Source: Thermocaproicibacter sp036260805
Lineage (GTDB): Bacteria; Bacillota; Clostridia; Oscillospirales; Acutalibacteraceae
DNA length: 31,467 nucleotides
Direction of reading: 5' to 3'
Assembly: GCA_036260805.1 (NCBI GenBank)
Contig: DATALZ010000059.1
Coordinates: 1 to 31,467, forward strand
Made by a program: the position numbers and the translations under genes
In this document: positions 23,744 to 31,467 of the stretch, in pieces
Layout of the letters: every line of letters begins with the position of its first letter
Position numbering within the stretch: the first letter of the stretch is position 1
Notes under the pieces: model-generated
The model's database searches: none
What the model was told of the DNA's origin: nothing
The model's input: only the letters and a program-made list of their open reading frames with translations

Positions 23744-26194
23744 ATGCAGAAGTTAATACGTGATAATTTTCGAATAAGCATAGCTGGTAAGAATCAATGG
23801 TATCCGTTTTCCATTCCGGGCTCTGCTATGACGACATATGTGAAACAAGGGATTATTCCGGACCCATTTGAAGGCATGAACGAGTATGCTGTAAAAGAGT
23901 TTTTAAGAAACGATTTTGAAATTGAAGGTACATTTGAGATAACCGCAAAAGAATATCGTCGTCCACATTTGGAACTTGTATTTCATTCGGTGGATACGAT
24001 TGCAGATATTTATTTAAACAACAGAAAACTTGGGCATGCTGAAAATATGCACCGTACTTATGTGTTTCCCTGCAGGGATTTGGCCAAAGAAGGCGAAAAT
24101 ACACTATCTATAAAAATCTACTCTGCACTTGAATACATCGAAAACCGTAAACCTGCGAAAGACCGGGAAATTACGATGGCCAATACGGGAACGCTGGTCG
24201 GTGAACAGTACTTAAGAAAAGCCCATAGCATGTTCGGCTGGGATTGGGGCCCACAGCTCCCCGATTGCGGTATTTATGGAGATATTAAACTTTTCATGTA
24301 TGAGAAAGTTAAGTTGGAAGAAACACTGATTCGTCAGATTTGGAATAAAGATCAGGTTACATTGCACCTGTCTACTGAAATCTCAGGCGAAACTGATTCA
24401 CAGGCCAAGATTCGTTATCAGGTGACAAATCCGGATGGCGTATGTATTTACGATGGGTTCGAAACCGAAATATCCATTGCAAAGCCGGAATTATGGTGGC
24501 CGAACGGATACGGAAAACAGCCTCTCTACTTTATAACGGTAATATTGGACTTAGAGGGTGAAGAAACCCAGAAGAAAGAATATACAATCGGACTTCGCAG
24601 GCTGACGGTATCTCAGGAAGAAGACCAGTGGGGCAGAGAGTTCTCCTTTATGGTCAACGGAGTGAAAATTTTTCTCCGAGGCGCCAATTATATCCCGGAC
24701 GACTGCTTCTACCCAAGGATAACGCACGAAATTTTAAAAAGAGATGTTGAGGCGGCTGTATACGCCAACTTCAATTCTCTTCGCGTCTGGGGCGGCGGAT
24801 ATTATCCGTCGGATGACTTTTACGAATTGTGTGACAAATACGGAATCATAGTATGGCAGGATTTCATGTTTGCATGCAACGTATACGACCTGGACGATAC
24901 GTTCATTGATAATATTCTGCAAGAAGCAAAGGACAATCTGGCCCGGTTCCGGAATCATCCGTGCCTTGGGCTGATCTGCGGAAATAATGAGATGGAAGTG
25001 GCATGGCTGGAATGGGCCGATATGAAGCATCACGCCCCTTCGCTGCGGAAGGACTACCTGCTGCAATTTGAATATTATCTTGCAAACGCAGTAAAGAAAT
25101 ATGCGCCGGATACATTTTACTGGCCGTCTTCTCCATCATCCGGAGGAAGCTTTGATAACCCCGGGGATGAAAACCGCGGAGACAGCCATTATTGGGACGT
25201 GTGGCATGGTCAGAAGCCGTATACAGACTATCAGAAGCATTTCTTCCGTTTCTGCTCAGAATTTGGATTCCAGTCATTGCCGTCCATTAAAACGATCAAA
25301 ACATTTACGAAAGAAGAAGACAGAAATCTCTTTTCCCGCGTAATGGAAAGCCACCAAAAAAACCCGGAAGCAAACGGCAAAATCCTTTATTACCTGTCGG
25401 AGACCTTTCAATACCCAAAGAATCTTGAAAGTCTGGTGTTTTTAAGTCAGGTAATGCAGGGATTTGCGATTAAATCGGGCGTAGATCACTGGCGCAGAAA
25501 CAGAGGCCGCTGCATGGGCAGCATCTATTGGCAGTTCAACGATAACTGGCCGGTACTCTCCTGGTCCAGTATCGATTATTATGGAAGATACAAAGCGCTT
25601 CATTATATGGCAAGAGAGTTTTATGCACCGGTAGCAGGGAGTATTGAACAAAACGGAGCGGACTGCCGGTTCTGGATTTCCAACGAGACAATGAAGCCGT
25701 GCCGGATCGAAGGAATTATAACTTTAAAAACACTTGGATTTGAAGTATTGGATGAAATCCATACATCCGAAACAATCGATCCGTTATGTGCAAAATGTAT
25801 TTTTACAAAAGACTATGAATCTCTGATTCGGAATCGGGATGACTCCGTTTTCGTTGTAATGGAATATCATTATTCCGAAGATGGGGAGCAAAAGAGCCGG
25901 CAGGAATGGTCATCCTTTGTTCCCGTGAAATATCTCAGGCTGCAAAATCCGCATATTGAGATCAGAACTAATGGACAGCAGCTGGAATTGACTGCAAAGT
26001 CGTTTGTCCCTTATTGTATGCTGGAAAACGATAAAGAGGATTGTATCCTGAATAAAAATGTGTTTGCTGTTACAGACACAAAACCAGTAGAACTTGAAGC
26101 CTGTGCGAACGGGAATGTTTTGACACCCGATGTTTTGGATACGCACCACTGGAAAATTTACGATGTTTACCATACCTACAATTGTGAGGGTTAA
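23744..26194 (+). CDS. GH2 beta-mannosidase-like hydrolase
   Basis: The 816-residue enzyme has the GH2 layout: a jelly-roll sugar-binding domain (about 1-180), an Ig-like domain, a TIM barrel (about 300-590) and C-terminal sandwiches. Motifs fit the beta-mannosidase branch: FGWDWGPQLPDCGIYG near 174-188, LRGANYIPDD near 321-330, RVWGGGYYPSDDFYELCD, acid/base E416 in CGNNEMEVAW, and nucleophile E506 in FCSEFGFQSLPS. There is no signal peptide, so it is cytoplasmic. It follows GH43 by 21 bp and GH1 starts five bases after its stop. It probably removes terminal beta-mannose from imported (gluco)manno-oligosaccharides or N-glycan fragments. Confidence 0.9.
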   Translation: MQKLIRDNFRISIAGKNQWYPFSIPGSAMTTYVKQGIIPDPFEGMNEYAVKEFLRNDFEIEGTFEITAKEYRRPHLELVFHSVDTIADIYLNNRKLGHAENMHRTYVFPCRDLAKEGENTLSIKIYSALEYIENRKPAKDREITMANTGTLVGEQYLRKAHSMFGWDWGPQLPDCGIYGDIKLFMYEKVKLEETLIRQIWNKDQVTLHLSTEISGETDSQAKIRYQVTNPDGVCIYDGFETEISIAKPELWWPNGYGKQPLYFITVILDLEGEETQKKEYTIGLRRLTVSQEEDQWGREFSFMVNGVKIFLRGANYIPDDCFYPRITHEILKRDVEAAVYANFNSLRVWGGGYYPSDDFYELCDKYGIIVWQDFMFACNVYDLDDTFIDNILQEAKDNLARFRNHPCLGLICGNNEMEVAWLEWADMKHHAPSLRKDYLLQFEYYLANAVKKYAPDTFYWPSSPSSGGSFDNPGDENRGDSHYWDVWHGQKPYTDYQKHFFRFCSEFGFQSLPSIKTIKTFTKEEDRNLFSRVMESHQKNPEANGKILYYLSETFQYPKNLESLVFLSQVMQGFAIKSGVDHWRRNRGRCMGSIYWQFNDNWPVLSWSSIDYYGRYKALHYMAREFYAPVAGSIEQNGADCRFWISNETMKPCRIEGIITLKTLGFEVLDEIHTSETIDPLCAKCIFTKDYESLIRNRDDSVFVVMEYHYSEDGEQKSRQEWSSFVPVKYLRLQNPHIEIRTNGQQLELTAKSFVPYCMLENDKEDCILNKNVFAVTDTKPVELEACANGNVLTPDVLDTHHWKIYDVYHTYNCEG

Positions 26195-26198
26195 GCTG

Positions 26199-27563
26199 AT
26201 GGGATTTAAAAAGAACTTTATCTGGGGAGCGGCTACTGCTTCTTATCAGGTTGAAGGTGCTGCGCAGGATGACGGAAAAGGCGTAAGCATTTGGGATGTG
26301 TTCTGCAAAGAAAAAGGCCATATCTATGAAAACCAGAATGGAGATATCGCCTGTGACCAGTATCACCGTTATCAGGAAGATATTAAGATAATGAAGAAGC
26401 TTGGTATTCATGCTTATCGCTTCTCAGTAAGCTGGACAAGATTATTTCCTGACGGTGACGGCGAAGTAAATGCAAAAGGGCTCGCGTATTACGACAGTTT
26501 AGTGGATGAACTGATTACGAACGGTATTCAGCCTTATATGACGCTGTATCATTGGGACTTGCCGTTTGAGCTTCAAAAAAAAGGCGGATGGATGAATCCG
26601 GACATCACAAAGTACTTTTATCAGTACGGAAAGTTCATAGCGGAACATTTTTCGGATCGTGTGGAATATTTCTTTACGATAAACGAACCCCAATGTATTG
26701 CCGGACTTGGTTATTTAACCGGCGAGCATGCACCGGGACTTAAAGTTGGGCCATATGAATTTTTCGTGATCTGGCATAACTTGCTGAAAGCTCACGGAAT
26801 GGCAGTAAAAGCGATTCGCGAAAATTCAGTTCGGCCGGTAAAAATCGGAATGGCACCATGCAGCGCTTTGTATTACCCTGCTTCTGACTCGCAGGCAGAC
26901 ATTGCGGCTGCAAGAAAAGCAATGTTTCATCTACAGAGCGACTCTTTGAATGACTGTGTGTGGAATATTGCGTTATGGAGTGACCCTGTATTTTTTGGAA
27001 AGTATCCGGAAGAAGTATATACTCATTTTGAAAAATATCTTCCTGCGATTACACAGGAAGATATGGCGCTCATTTCACAGCCGCTGGACTTTTACGGTCA
27101 GAATATGTATAACGCTGTGATGGTAAAGGCGAATGAGAACGGGGACCCTGTTCGTGTGAAAAGGCCGGACGGGTCTCCCAAAACGGCTATCCAGTGGCCG
27201 GTAACACCGGAGTGTATGTACTGGGCACCAAAGTTTCTGTATGAAAGATACCGCAAACCATTTATTGTTACAGAAAACGGGATGTCTTCTCACGACTGGA
27301 TTGCTTTGGACGGTAAAGTTCACGACAGCAGCAGAATTGATTTTATGCATCGGTATCTGAGAGAGTACCGGCGGGCAGCGGAAGACGGAGTGGATTTGCT
27401 GGGCTATTTTTCATGGAGCAGCATGGACAACTTTGAATGGGTATATGGGTATTCGGAGCGTTTTGGATTGATTTATGTGGATTATCAAACCCAAAAAAGA
27501 ACGGTCAAGGATTCCGGGTATTTTTACAAGGATATTATTTCATCCAACGGCGGGAATTTATAA
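26199..27563 (+). CDS. GH1 beta-glucosidase-like hydrolase
   Basis: The 454-residue enzyme is a family 1 TIM barrel. It begins FIWGAATASYQVEGA. The acid/base is E163 in FFTINEPQ and the nucleophile E359 in FIVTENGMSSHD, with YSERFGLIYVDY near the end. No phosphate-binding signature of 6-phospho-beta-glucosidases is obvious, and an ABC rather than PTS importer is linked, so it probably cuts unphosphorylated beta-glucosides (or beta-glycosides broadly). I chose the ATG at 26199, after GAGGG; the open frame extends into the GH2 gene but only this start matches the family. With GH2 and GH43 it could digest mixed hemicellulose oligosaccharides. Confidence 0.9.
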   Translation: MGFKKNFIWGAATASYQVEGAAQDDGKGVSIWDVFCKEKGHIYENQNGDIACDQYHRYQEDIKIMKKLGIHAYRFSVSWTRLFPDGDGEVNAKGLAYYDSLVDELITNGIQPYMTLYHWDLPFELQKKGGWMNPDITKYFYQYGKFIAEHFSDRVEYFFTINEPQCIAGLGYLTGEHAPGLKVGPYEFFVIWHNLLKAHGMAVKAIRENSVRPVKIGMAPCSALYYPASDSQADIAAARKAMFHLQSDSLNDCVWNIALWSDPVFFGKYPEEVYTHFEKYLPAITQEDMALISQPLDFYGQNMYNAVMVKANENGDPVRVKRPDGSPKTAIQWPVTPECMYWAPKFLYERYRKPFIVTENGMSSHDWIALDGKVHDSSRIDFMHRYLREYRRAAEDGVDLLGYFSWSSMDNFEWVYGYSERFGLIYVDYQTQKRTVKDSGYFYKDIISSNGGNL

Positions 27564-27798
27564 TAACGTTTAAAACCAAAAAAGATTTATGTATCAAAAA
27601 GAAATTACTATGTTCCCTAAAAGTCCTTATCCACTGGCAGTACTTTTTGGAATGTCCCGCTGCCTGACCGGTTAGGTGCTGCTTTCCTGCTGATATGAGC
27701 CTTTTTTGCGAGAATGCAAGGCTTATGAAACCTTATGACCTTATTATTTGAATATCAGGAAGCAGAAATTGAAAGAAAGGATAAACCTGAAAAATACT

Positions 27799-28767
27799 AT
27801 GAATGAACAGAACAACATACTTGAAATGATAAAAAACGACAGCACCTGGAAGGTTTCGGAAGTGCCGGAGAATATTCCTCATGGAGATGTACCCGGAGAT
27901 AACGTGATTATTGGCAAAGAATATCTTGCCAGAGCCAATGTGGTTTTTCCGGAATTATTAAGGCAGCTCATGCCTGTTTTGAAGCAGAATCAAAAGGCAG
28001 TGGTAGCTGTGTGCGGAGGATCCGGAGTGGGAAAATCTTCGATGGCTTCCTTGATCTCTTATTATCTTAGTAAAATTGGAATTGGGAACTATATCCTTTC
28101 CGGAGATAACTATCCGCACAGAATCCCAATGCATAATGATGCAGAGCGCCTTCGAATCTTCCGAGAGTGTGCATTGAAAGGTATGATAAAAGAAAATACA
28201 TACAGCGCTGAGCGCTTTGAAATAATCCATAAATTTCAGAAAAATGGTGACGATGCCAATCCAAAGCATGCGGAAGAATATAGCTGGTATGAGTCTTATC
28301 TTCGCAACGGAGAAGAAGGATTGAGAGGATACTTGGGGACCAGCCGGGAAATAGGGTTTGAAGATATAGCGTTAATCATTCGTAAATTTAAATCGGGTGA
28401 AAAGAAGATTTGGCTCAAACGCATGGGCAGAACCGATACAGAGCTCTGGTTCGATGAGGTTGACTTCTCCTCAACCCAAATTCTTCTTATTGAATGGACG
28501 CATGGCAACAGTGACAATTATGACGGTGTAGACATCCCGATACTTTTAAACAGCACGCCGCAGGAGACCTTAAAAAACCGGAGAATCAGAAATCGTGATG
28601 GAGCAATTGACAGTCCTTTTACAACAATGGTATTAGAAATTGAACAGGAAATGTTAAACGACGAGGCTCACAAGGCAAAAATTATTCTTTCGAAAAACGG
28701 CGAGCTGTTAAGCTATGAGCAGTACTGCAATTTAATGGAGAAAAGTAAAAATGCAAGTAATGAATAA
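27799..28767 (+). CDS. P-loop sugar/nucleoside kinase-like protein
   Basis: The 322-residue protein has Walker A GGSGVGKS at 73-80, SGDNYP about 30 residues later, and a LLIEWTHGN segment that resembles the Walker B region of uridine kinase/phosphoribulokinase relatives. A long basic stretch (KNRRIRNRDG) could be a lid. The start is uncertain: ATG 27799 is simplest, while a TTG at 27769 has a better-placed AGGA, and the open frame reaches 27748. Its 3' end overlaps the GH13 gene by 17 bases, so the two are coupled. Phosphorylation of a sugar or polyol linked to that phosphorylase is likely, but the substrate is not identified. Confidence 0.75.
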   Translation: MNEQNNILEMIKNDSTWKVSEVPENIPHGDVPGDNVIIGKEYLARANVVFPELLRQLMPVLKQNQKAVVAVCGGSGVGKSSMASLISYYLSKIGIGNYILSGDNYPHRIPMHNDAERLRIFRECALKGMIKENTYSAERFEIIHKFQKNGDDANPKHAEEYSWYESYLRNGEEGLRGYLGTSREIGFEDIALIIRKFKSGEKKIWLKRMGRTDTELWFDEVDFSSTQILLIEWTHGNSDNYDGVDIPILLNSTPQETLKNRRIRNRDGAIDSPFTTMVLEIEQEMLNDEAHKAKIILSKNGELLSYEQYCNLMEKSKNASNE

Positions 28768-30415
28768 CAATGGGCCCATGCTGAACGCATATCCGGATAG
28801 TGTCGGCGGAACACTTTCAGACATTGTCGGCTTTCTAAACAGGCCGGAAATGAAGGATGTATTTCAGTCGTTCTATATCCTTCCGAGCATTTTTAATACG
28901 GATTTGGATCACGGATTTTCTGTCATCGATTATGGGCTCAATGAACTGCTGGCCAGCCGGCAGGATTTAGAAGATCTAAAAGCAATGGGCATTGATCTGA
29001 AGCTGGATTTTATTTTAAATCATGCATCTGTGCTGTCGCATCCGTTTCAAGATCTTATAAAAAATGGTGATAAATCGAAATACCGCGACTTCTTTATCGA
29101 CTGGAACAAATTCTGGGCAGGGCACGGCACAATGACCGAAGAAGGATACATTCAGCCGGACCCGGAATTGATTCAGAATATGTTTTTCCGAAAACCCGGA
29201 CTTCCTTTTCTGATGGTATATATGCCGGATGGAAATAAAGTCCCTTACTGGAATACTTTTTATCAGGAAGTGCACTGCGATCCCATTGACGCTCAGGACT
29301 TAATGCACGTAATGGACATACAGTACAGTTCGGCTGAAGTTTTGGCAGACGTTGTAAATCAGGCTTTAAAAGCGGGAAAAAAGTTCTCTGAAATCTCATT
29401 TGGGAGGTTTCAAAAGTACCAGCCGAAAACCATGGAATTGTTGAAATCCAGAATAAAATACCTTGGACAAATGGATTTAAATGTGAATTCACCGCTTGTC
29501 TGGGAATATTATGAGGATACTTTAAAGACGCTGGCGGAATACGGCGCAAAGATTGTGCGTTTAGACGCGTTTGCCTATACATCGAAGAAGCCAGGGAGAG
29601 AGAACTTTTTGAACGATCCGGAAACATGGGAAATCCTCGAAAAAGTTCAAGGGCTCGCTGATCAGTATCATCTGAAATTGCTTCCTGAAATCCATGACAG
29701 TTACCAGAAAGGTACCTATAAAGTGCTTGCGCAGAAAGGCTATTTGACCTATGATTTCTTTCTTCCCGGTTTGATTATTGACGCCTTAGAACGCAGGAAC
29801 GGAGATATCCTGGCAAAGTGGGCACATGAACTGGTTGATAATAATATCCGCACAGTAAATATGCTGGGGTGCCATGACGGGATTCCACTGCTGGATTTAA
29901 AAGGTCTGATTCCAGATGAACAGATCGAAACTCTGAGAGATACGATTATTGGACGCGGCGGCCTTGTTAAAAATCTTCACGGCCAGAAAAATATGTATTA
30001 TCAAGTCAATGCTACCTATTACAGTGCATTGGGAGAAGACGATCAGAAAATGCTTCTGGCCAGAGCATTGCAGCTCTTTATGCCCGGAAAACCTCAAATA
30101 TGGTATCTGGATTTGTTTGCCGGAAAAAATGACTATGCGGCTGTTGCGAATGCCGCCGACGGCGGGCATAAAGAGATTAACCGATCTAACCTCTCGTGTG
30201 AGCAGATTGAGCAGTTGATAAAGAAGGACGTAGTCAGTAAACAGATTGAAATGATAAAATTCCGCAATTCCTCGCCCGCGTTTGGATATGAGGCTGAGAT
30301 GACACTTTCCCATAAAAATGGTCAACTTGAAATTATCTGGAGAAACCATGGCTGTGAAGCCAGGTTAAAAGTCGATTTAACAACTTATCAATTTGAAATT
30401 TCAGACCTTAATTAA
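28751..30415 (+). CDS. GH13 subfamily 18 alpha-glucoside phosphorylase
   Basis: The 554-residue enzyme belongs to the sucrose phosphorylase group, which splits alpha-glucosides with phosphate to alpha-glucose 1-phosphate. It has AYPDSVGGTL near the start, DHGFSVIDY, LDFILNHAS, the nucleophile D272 in VRLDAFAY, the acid/base E313 in LLPEIHDSY, and the stabiliser D376 in GCHDGIPLLDLKG. The tail GKNDYAAV and HKEINRSNL is also typical. Compared with about 490-500 residues for sucrose phosphorylase, it has about 65 extra residues before MDLNVNSP (around 185-250). The ATG at 28751 follows GGAG by ten bases. The acceptor (fructose, fructose 6-phosphate, glycerol, glycerate or another) is unresolved. 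Confidence 0.85.
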   Translation: MQVMNNNGPMLNAYPDSVGGTLSDIVGFLNRPEMKDVFQSFYILPSIFNTDLDHGFSVIDYGLNELLASRQDLEDLKAMGIDLKLDFILNHASVLSHPFQDLIKNGDKSKYRDFFIDWNKFWAGHGTMTEEGYIQPDPELIQNMFFRKPGLPFLMVYMPDGNKVPYWNTFYQEVHCDPIDAQDLMHVMDIQYSSAEVLADVVNQALKAGKKFSEISFGRFQKYQPKTMELLKSRIKYLGQMDLNVNSPLVWEYYEDTLKTLAEYGAKIVRLDAFAYTSKKPGRENFLNDPETWEILEKVQGLADQYHLKLLPEIHDSYQKGTYKVLAQKGYLTYDFFLPGLIIDALERRNGDILAKWAHELVDNNIRTVNMLGCHDGIPLLDLKGLIPDEQIETLRDTIIGRGGLVKNLHGQKNMYYQVNATYYSALGEDDQKMLLARALQLFMPGKPQIWYLDLFAGKNDYAAVANAADGGHKEINRSNLSCEQIEQLIKKDVVSKQIEMIKFRNSSPAFGYEAEMTLSHKNGQLEIIWRNHGCEARLKVDLTTYQFEISDLN

Positions 30416-30784
30416 ATAGCTCCTCAGTTTTACCCCTTGAGCCGTATGAACACTGCAGAATCCGGCTGAACTTAACCCATCGGCAGTTTTTTGGCAAAAC
30501 GGGTGAAATCGGCCAGTCCGGAAAGGCCCGAAAGCTTAAAGTGTGAAAAAATGATGCAGGCGTACGTGGCACATGGCCCGGAGCTGCAAAGTACCGAAAT
30601 TAAATTTAAATTTAATAAATATAAGTTTTACTTAGGGGCAGGGTTACAAAAGCGTCCCGGTATCACAGCTGATTTATAAAAGCGATTACAAGATCGATAA
30701 TGCAGGAATGCAGATTTTAAAATCATACAGGTTCTAATGTTACTTAAAATAATAGAATCAAAGGAATAGCATATTATTGGGAAA
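30416..30784. other. Intergenic region with the second repeat copy
   Basis: This stretch holds AGCCG/CGGCT pairing (about 30441-30468) that might end GH13 transcription, then repeat copy B. Short open frames here lack ribosome sites and recognisable content. Confidence 0.45.
30639..30730 (+). repeat. Diverged repeat, copy B
   Basis: It aligns with 16286-16373 from CAGGGTTACAAAA to AATCATACAG. One plus-strand frame reads YKSVPVSQLIYKSDYKI, and copy A can read similar residues (PVSQFI, KIDYTIVN) only with a frame change. It may be a decayed coding fragment or a non-coding repeat. Confidence 0.5.
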
Positions 30785-30814
30785 ATGGCGCGGGAGCTGA
30801 TGCTTCCGCGCCAT
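30785..30814 (-). terminator. Terminator downstream of nagA
   Basis: ATGGCGCGGGAGC (30785-30797) pairs with GCTTCCGCGCCAT (30802-30814), one G-U pair in 13. On the minus strand it is followed by TTTTCCC, 24 bp after the nagA stop. The core resembles the hairpin at 16473-16496. Confidence 0.75.
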
Positions 30815-30837
30815 TCAATGTTGAGTCTATATTCCGC

Positions 30838-31467
30838 TTATGCCTGCATATGGTTTACGGAAACCTTTCCCTTCGCTATAACCAGTTTTATGTTGAAGCT
30901 GTTGTCCATGACAACCAGATCAGCCTGTTTGCCAGTCTTGATACTCCCGATTTCCATATCCGCACCAATTTCCTTTGCGGGGTTGATCGTTACGGATTTA
31001 ATGACCTGACGGGCTGGAACTCCAAACGAAATCAGGTTTTTCACTTCTTGGGCGAGGTTCGTTGTGGAACCGGCAATCGTACCATCCGCGAGACGTGCGC
31101 GGCCGTCCTTTACATAGACCGTCTGGCCGCCGAGTTCCGAAACTCCATCCGGCAGGCCTGCCGCACGCATGGAATCGCTGATGACAACCGTACGGTCTTC
31201 GCCCAGCTCTTTGAAAACCGTCCGCAAAACGGCTGGGTGGATATGGAACCCATCGCAGATGATTTCCGCTCTGACGCGTTCGTCGTCCATCACTGCGCCA
31301 ACCGCACCGGGAGCGCGGTGGTTCAGACCGTTCATTGCGTTGAATAAATGAGTGACATGCGTGATACCCCAGTCAAAGGATGCCTTTGCCTGTTCGTAAT
31401 CCGCGTCGGTATGCGCAAGCGAAACCCTGCAGTATTGGCTTACATGGCGGATAAAATCTTCCGCACC
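30838..31467 (-). CDS. nagA: N-acetylglucosamine-6-phosphate deacetylase (3' part)
   Basis: The 209 C-terminal residues are in the window; the start lies beyond the right edge. Family motifs are LAHTDADY near the edge, THLFNAMNGLNHRAPG (metal or substrate His and Asn), DGFHIHP, the catalytic Asp in SDSMRAAGLPDG, and the ending NPAKEIGADMEIGSIKTGKQADLVVMD. The enzyme removes acetate from GlcNAc-6-phosphate in the cytoplasm, feeding amino sugars to NagB. It runs opposite to the glycan genes and is a separate unit ended by the hairpin at 30785-30814. Confidence 0.93.
   Translation of the reverse strand, partial: GAEDFIRHVSQYCRVSLAHTDADYEQAKASFDWGITHVTHLFNAMNGLNHRAPGAVGAVMDDERVRAEIICDGFHIHPAVLRTVFKELGEDRTVVISDSMRAAGLPDGVSELGGQTVYVKDGRARLADGTIAGSTTNLAQEVKNLISFGVPARQVIKSVTINPAKEIGADMEIGSIKTGKQADLVVMDNSFNIKLVIAKGKVSVNHMQA

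Noticed and set aside
30491..30679. 62-residue plus-strand frame over repeat copy B
   Set aside because: No ribosome site, low-complexity Lys/Phe content, and the repeat partner does not keep the frame.
30850..31347. Plus-strand frame opposite nagA
   Set aside because: NagA motifs on the minus strand are unambiguous.

Overview
The window looks like chromosome from a low-GC Gram-positive anaerobe of the Clostridia. Supporting signs are GGAGG-type ribosome sites, lipobox substrate-binding proteins, sugar ABC importers without their own ATPase, LacI-type regulators with sigma-A promoters, and many cytoplasmic glycoside hydrolases. I cannot name the genus. I recognise no rRNA, tRNA, CRISPR array or intact mobile element.

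Region 1 (1-10344) is an autoinducer-2 (AI-2) uptake and processing locus, arranged as two divergent operons. Leftward run lsrA-lsrC-lsrD-lsrB-lsrF (importer plus terminal thiolase). Rightward run lsrR-lsrK followed by two small cupin proteins. The 453-bp gap between them has two back-to-back sigma-A promoters, each with the same 10-bp motif (AAACATTTGT) just downstream; these are good candidate LsrR operators. lsrG is absent, and the cupins sit where an lsrG-type isomerase would be expected. Left of lsrF, bases 1-699 hold no gene but contain tandem hairpins and a candidate structured RNA.

Region 2 (10345-10952) holds a decayed IS200-type insertion sequence. It keeps the left-end terminator hairpin, the hairpin that masks the ribosome site, and the first codons of tnpA.

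Region 3 (10953-16213) has a leftward LacI-type repressor. Facing it is a rightward unit of a TIM-barrel sugar isomerase/epimerase-like protein, a UgpB-like lipoprotein and two permeases. Related palindromes lie at both promoters.

Region 4 (16880-27563) is a plant beta-glycan unit: a LacI-type regulator broken by a +1 shift in an A7 tract, a binding lipoprotein, two permeases, an MBL-fold hydrolase, and GH43, GH2 (beta-mannosidase-like) and GH1 enzymes. None of the three hydrolases has a signal peptide, so imported oligosaccharides would be cut in the cytoplasm. Neither importer in regions 3 and 4 has an ATPase gene, so both probably share an MsmX/MalK-type subunit encoded elsewhere.

Region 5 (27799-30415) pairs a P-loop kinase with an overlapping GH13 subfamily 18 phosphorylase that carries an extra segment of about 65 residues. 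Its substrate is open. Region 6 (30838 to the right edge) is the 3' part of a leftward nagA. A diverged repeat of about 90 bp lies at 16286-16373 and 30639-30730. Each of the three binding-protein genes is followed by a strong hairpin before the next operon gene.
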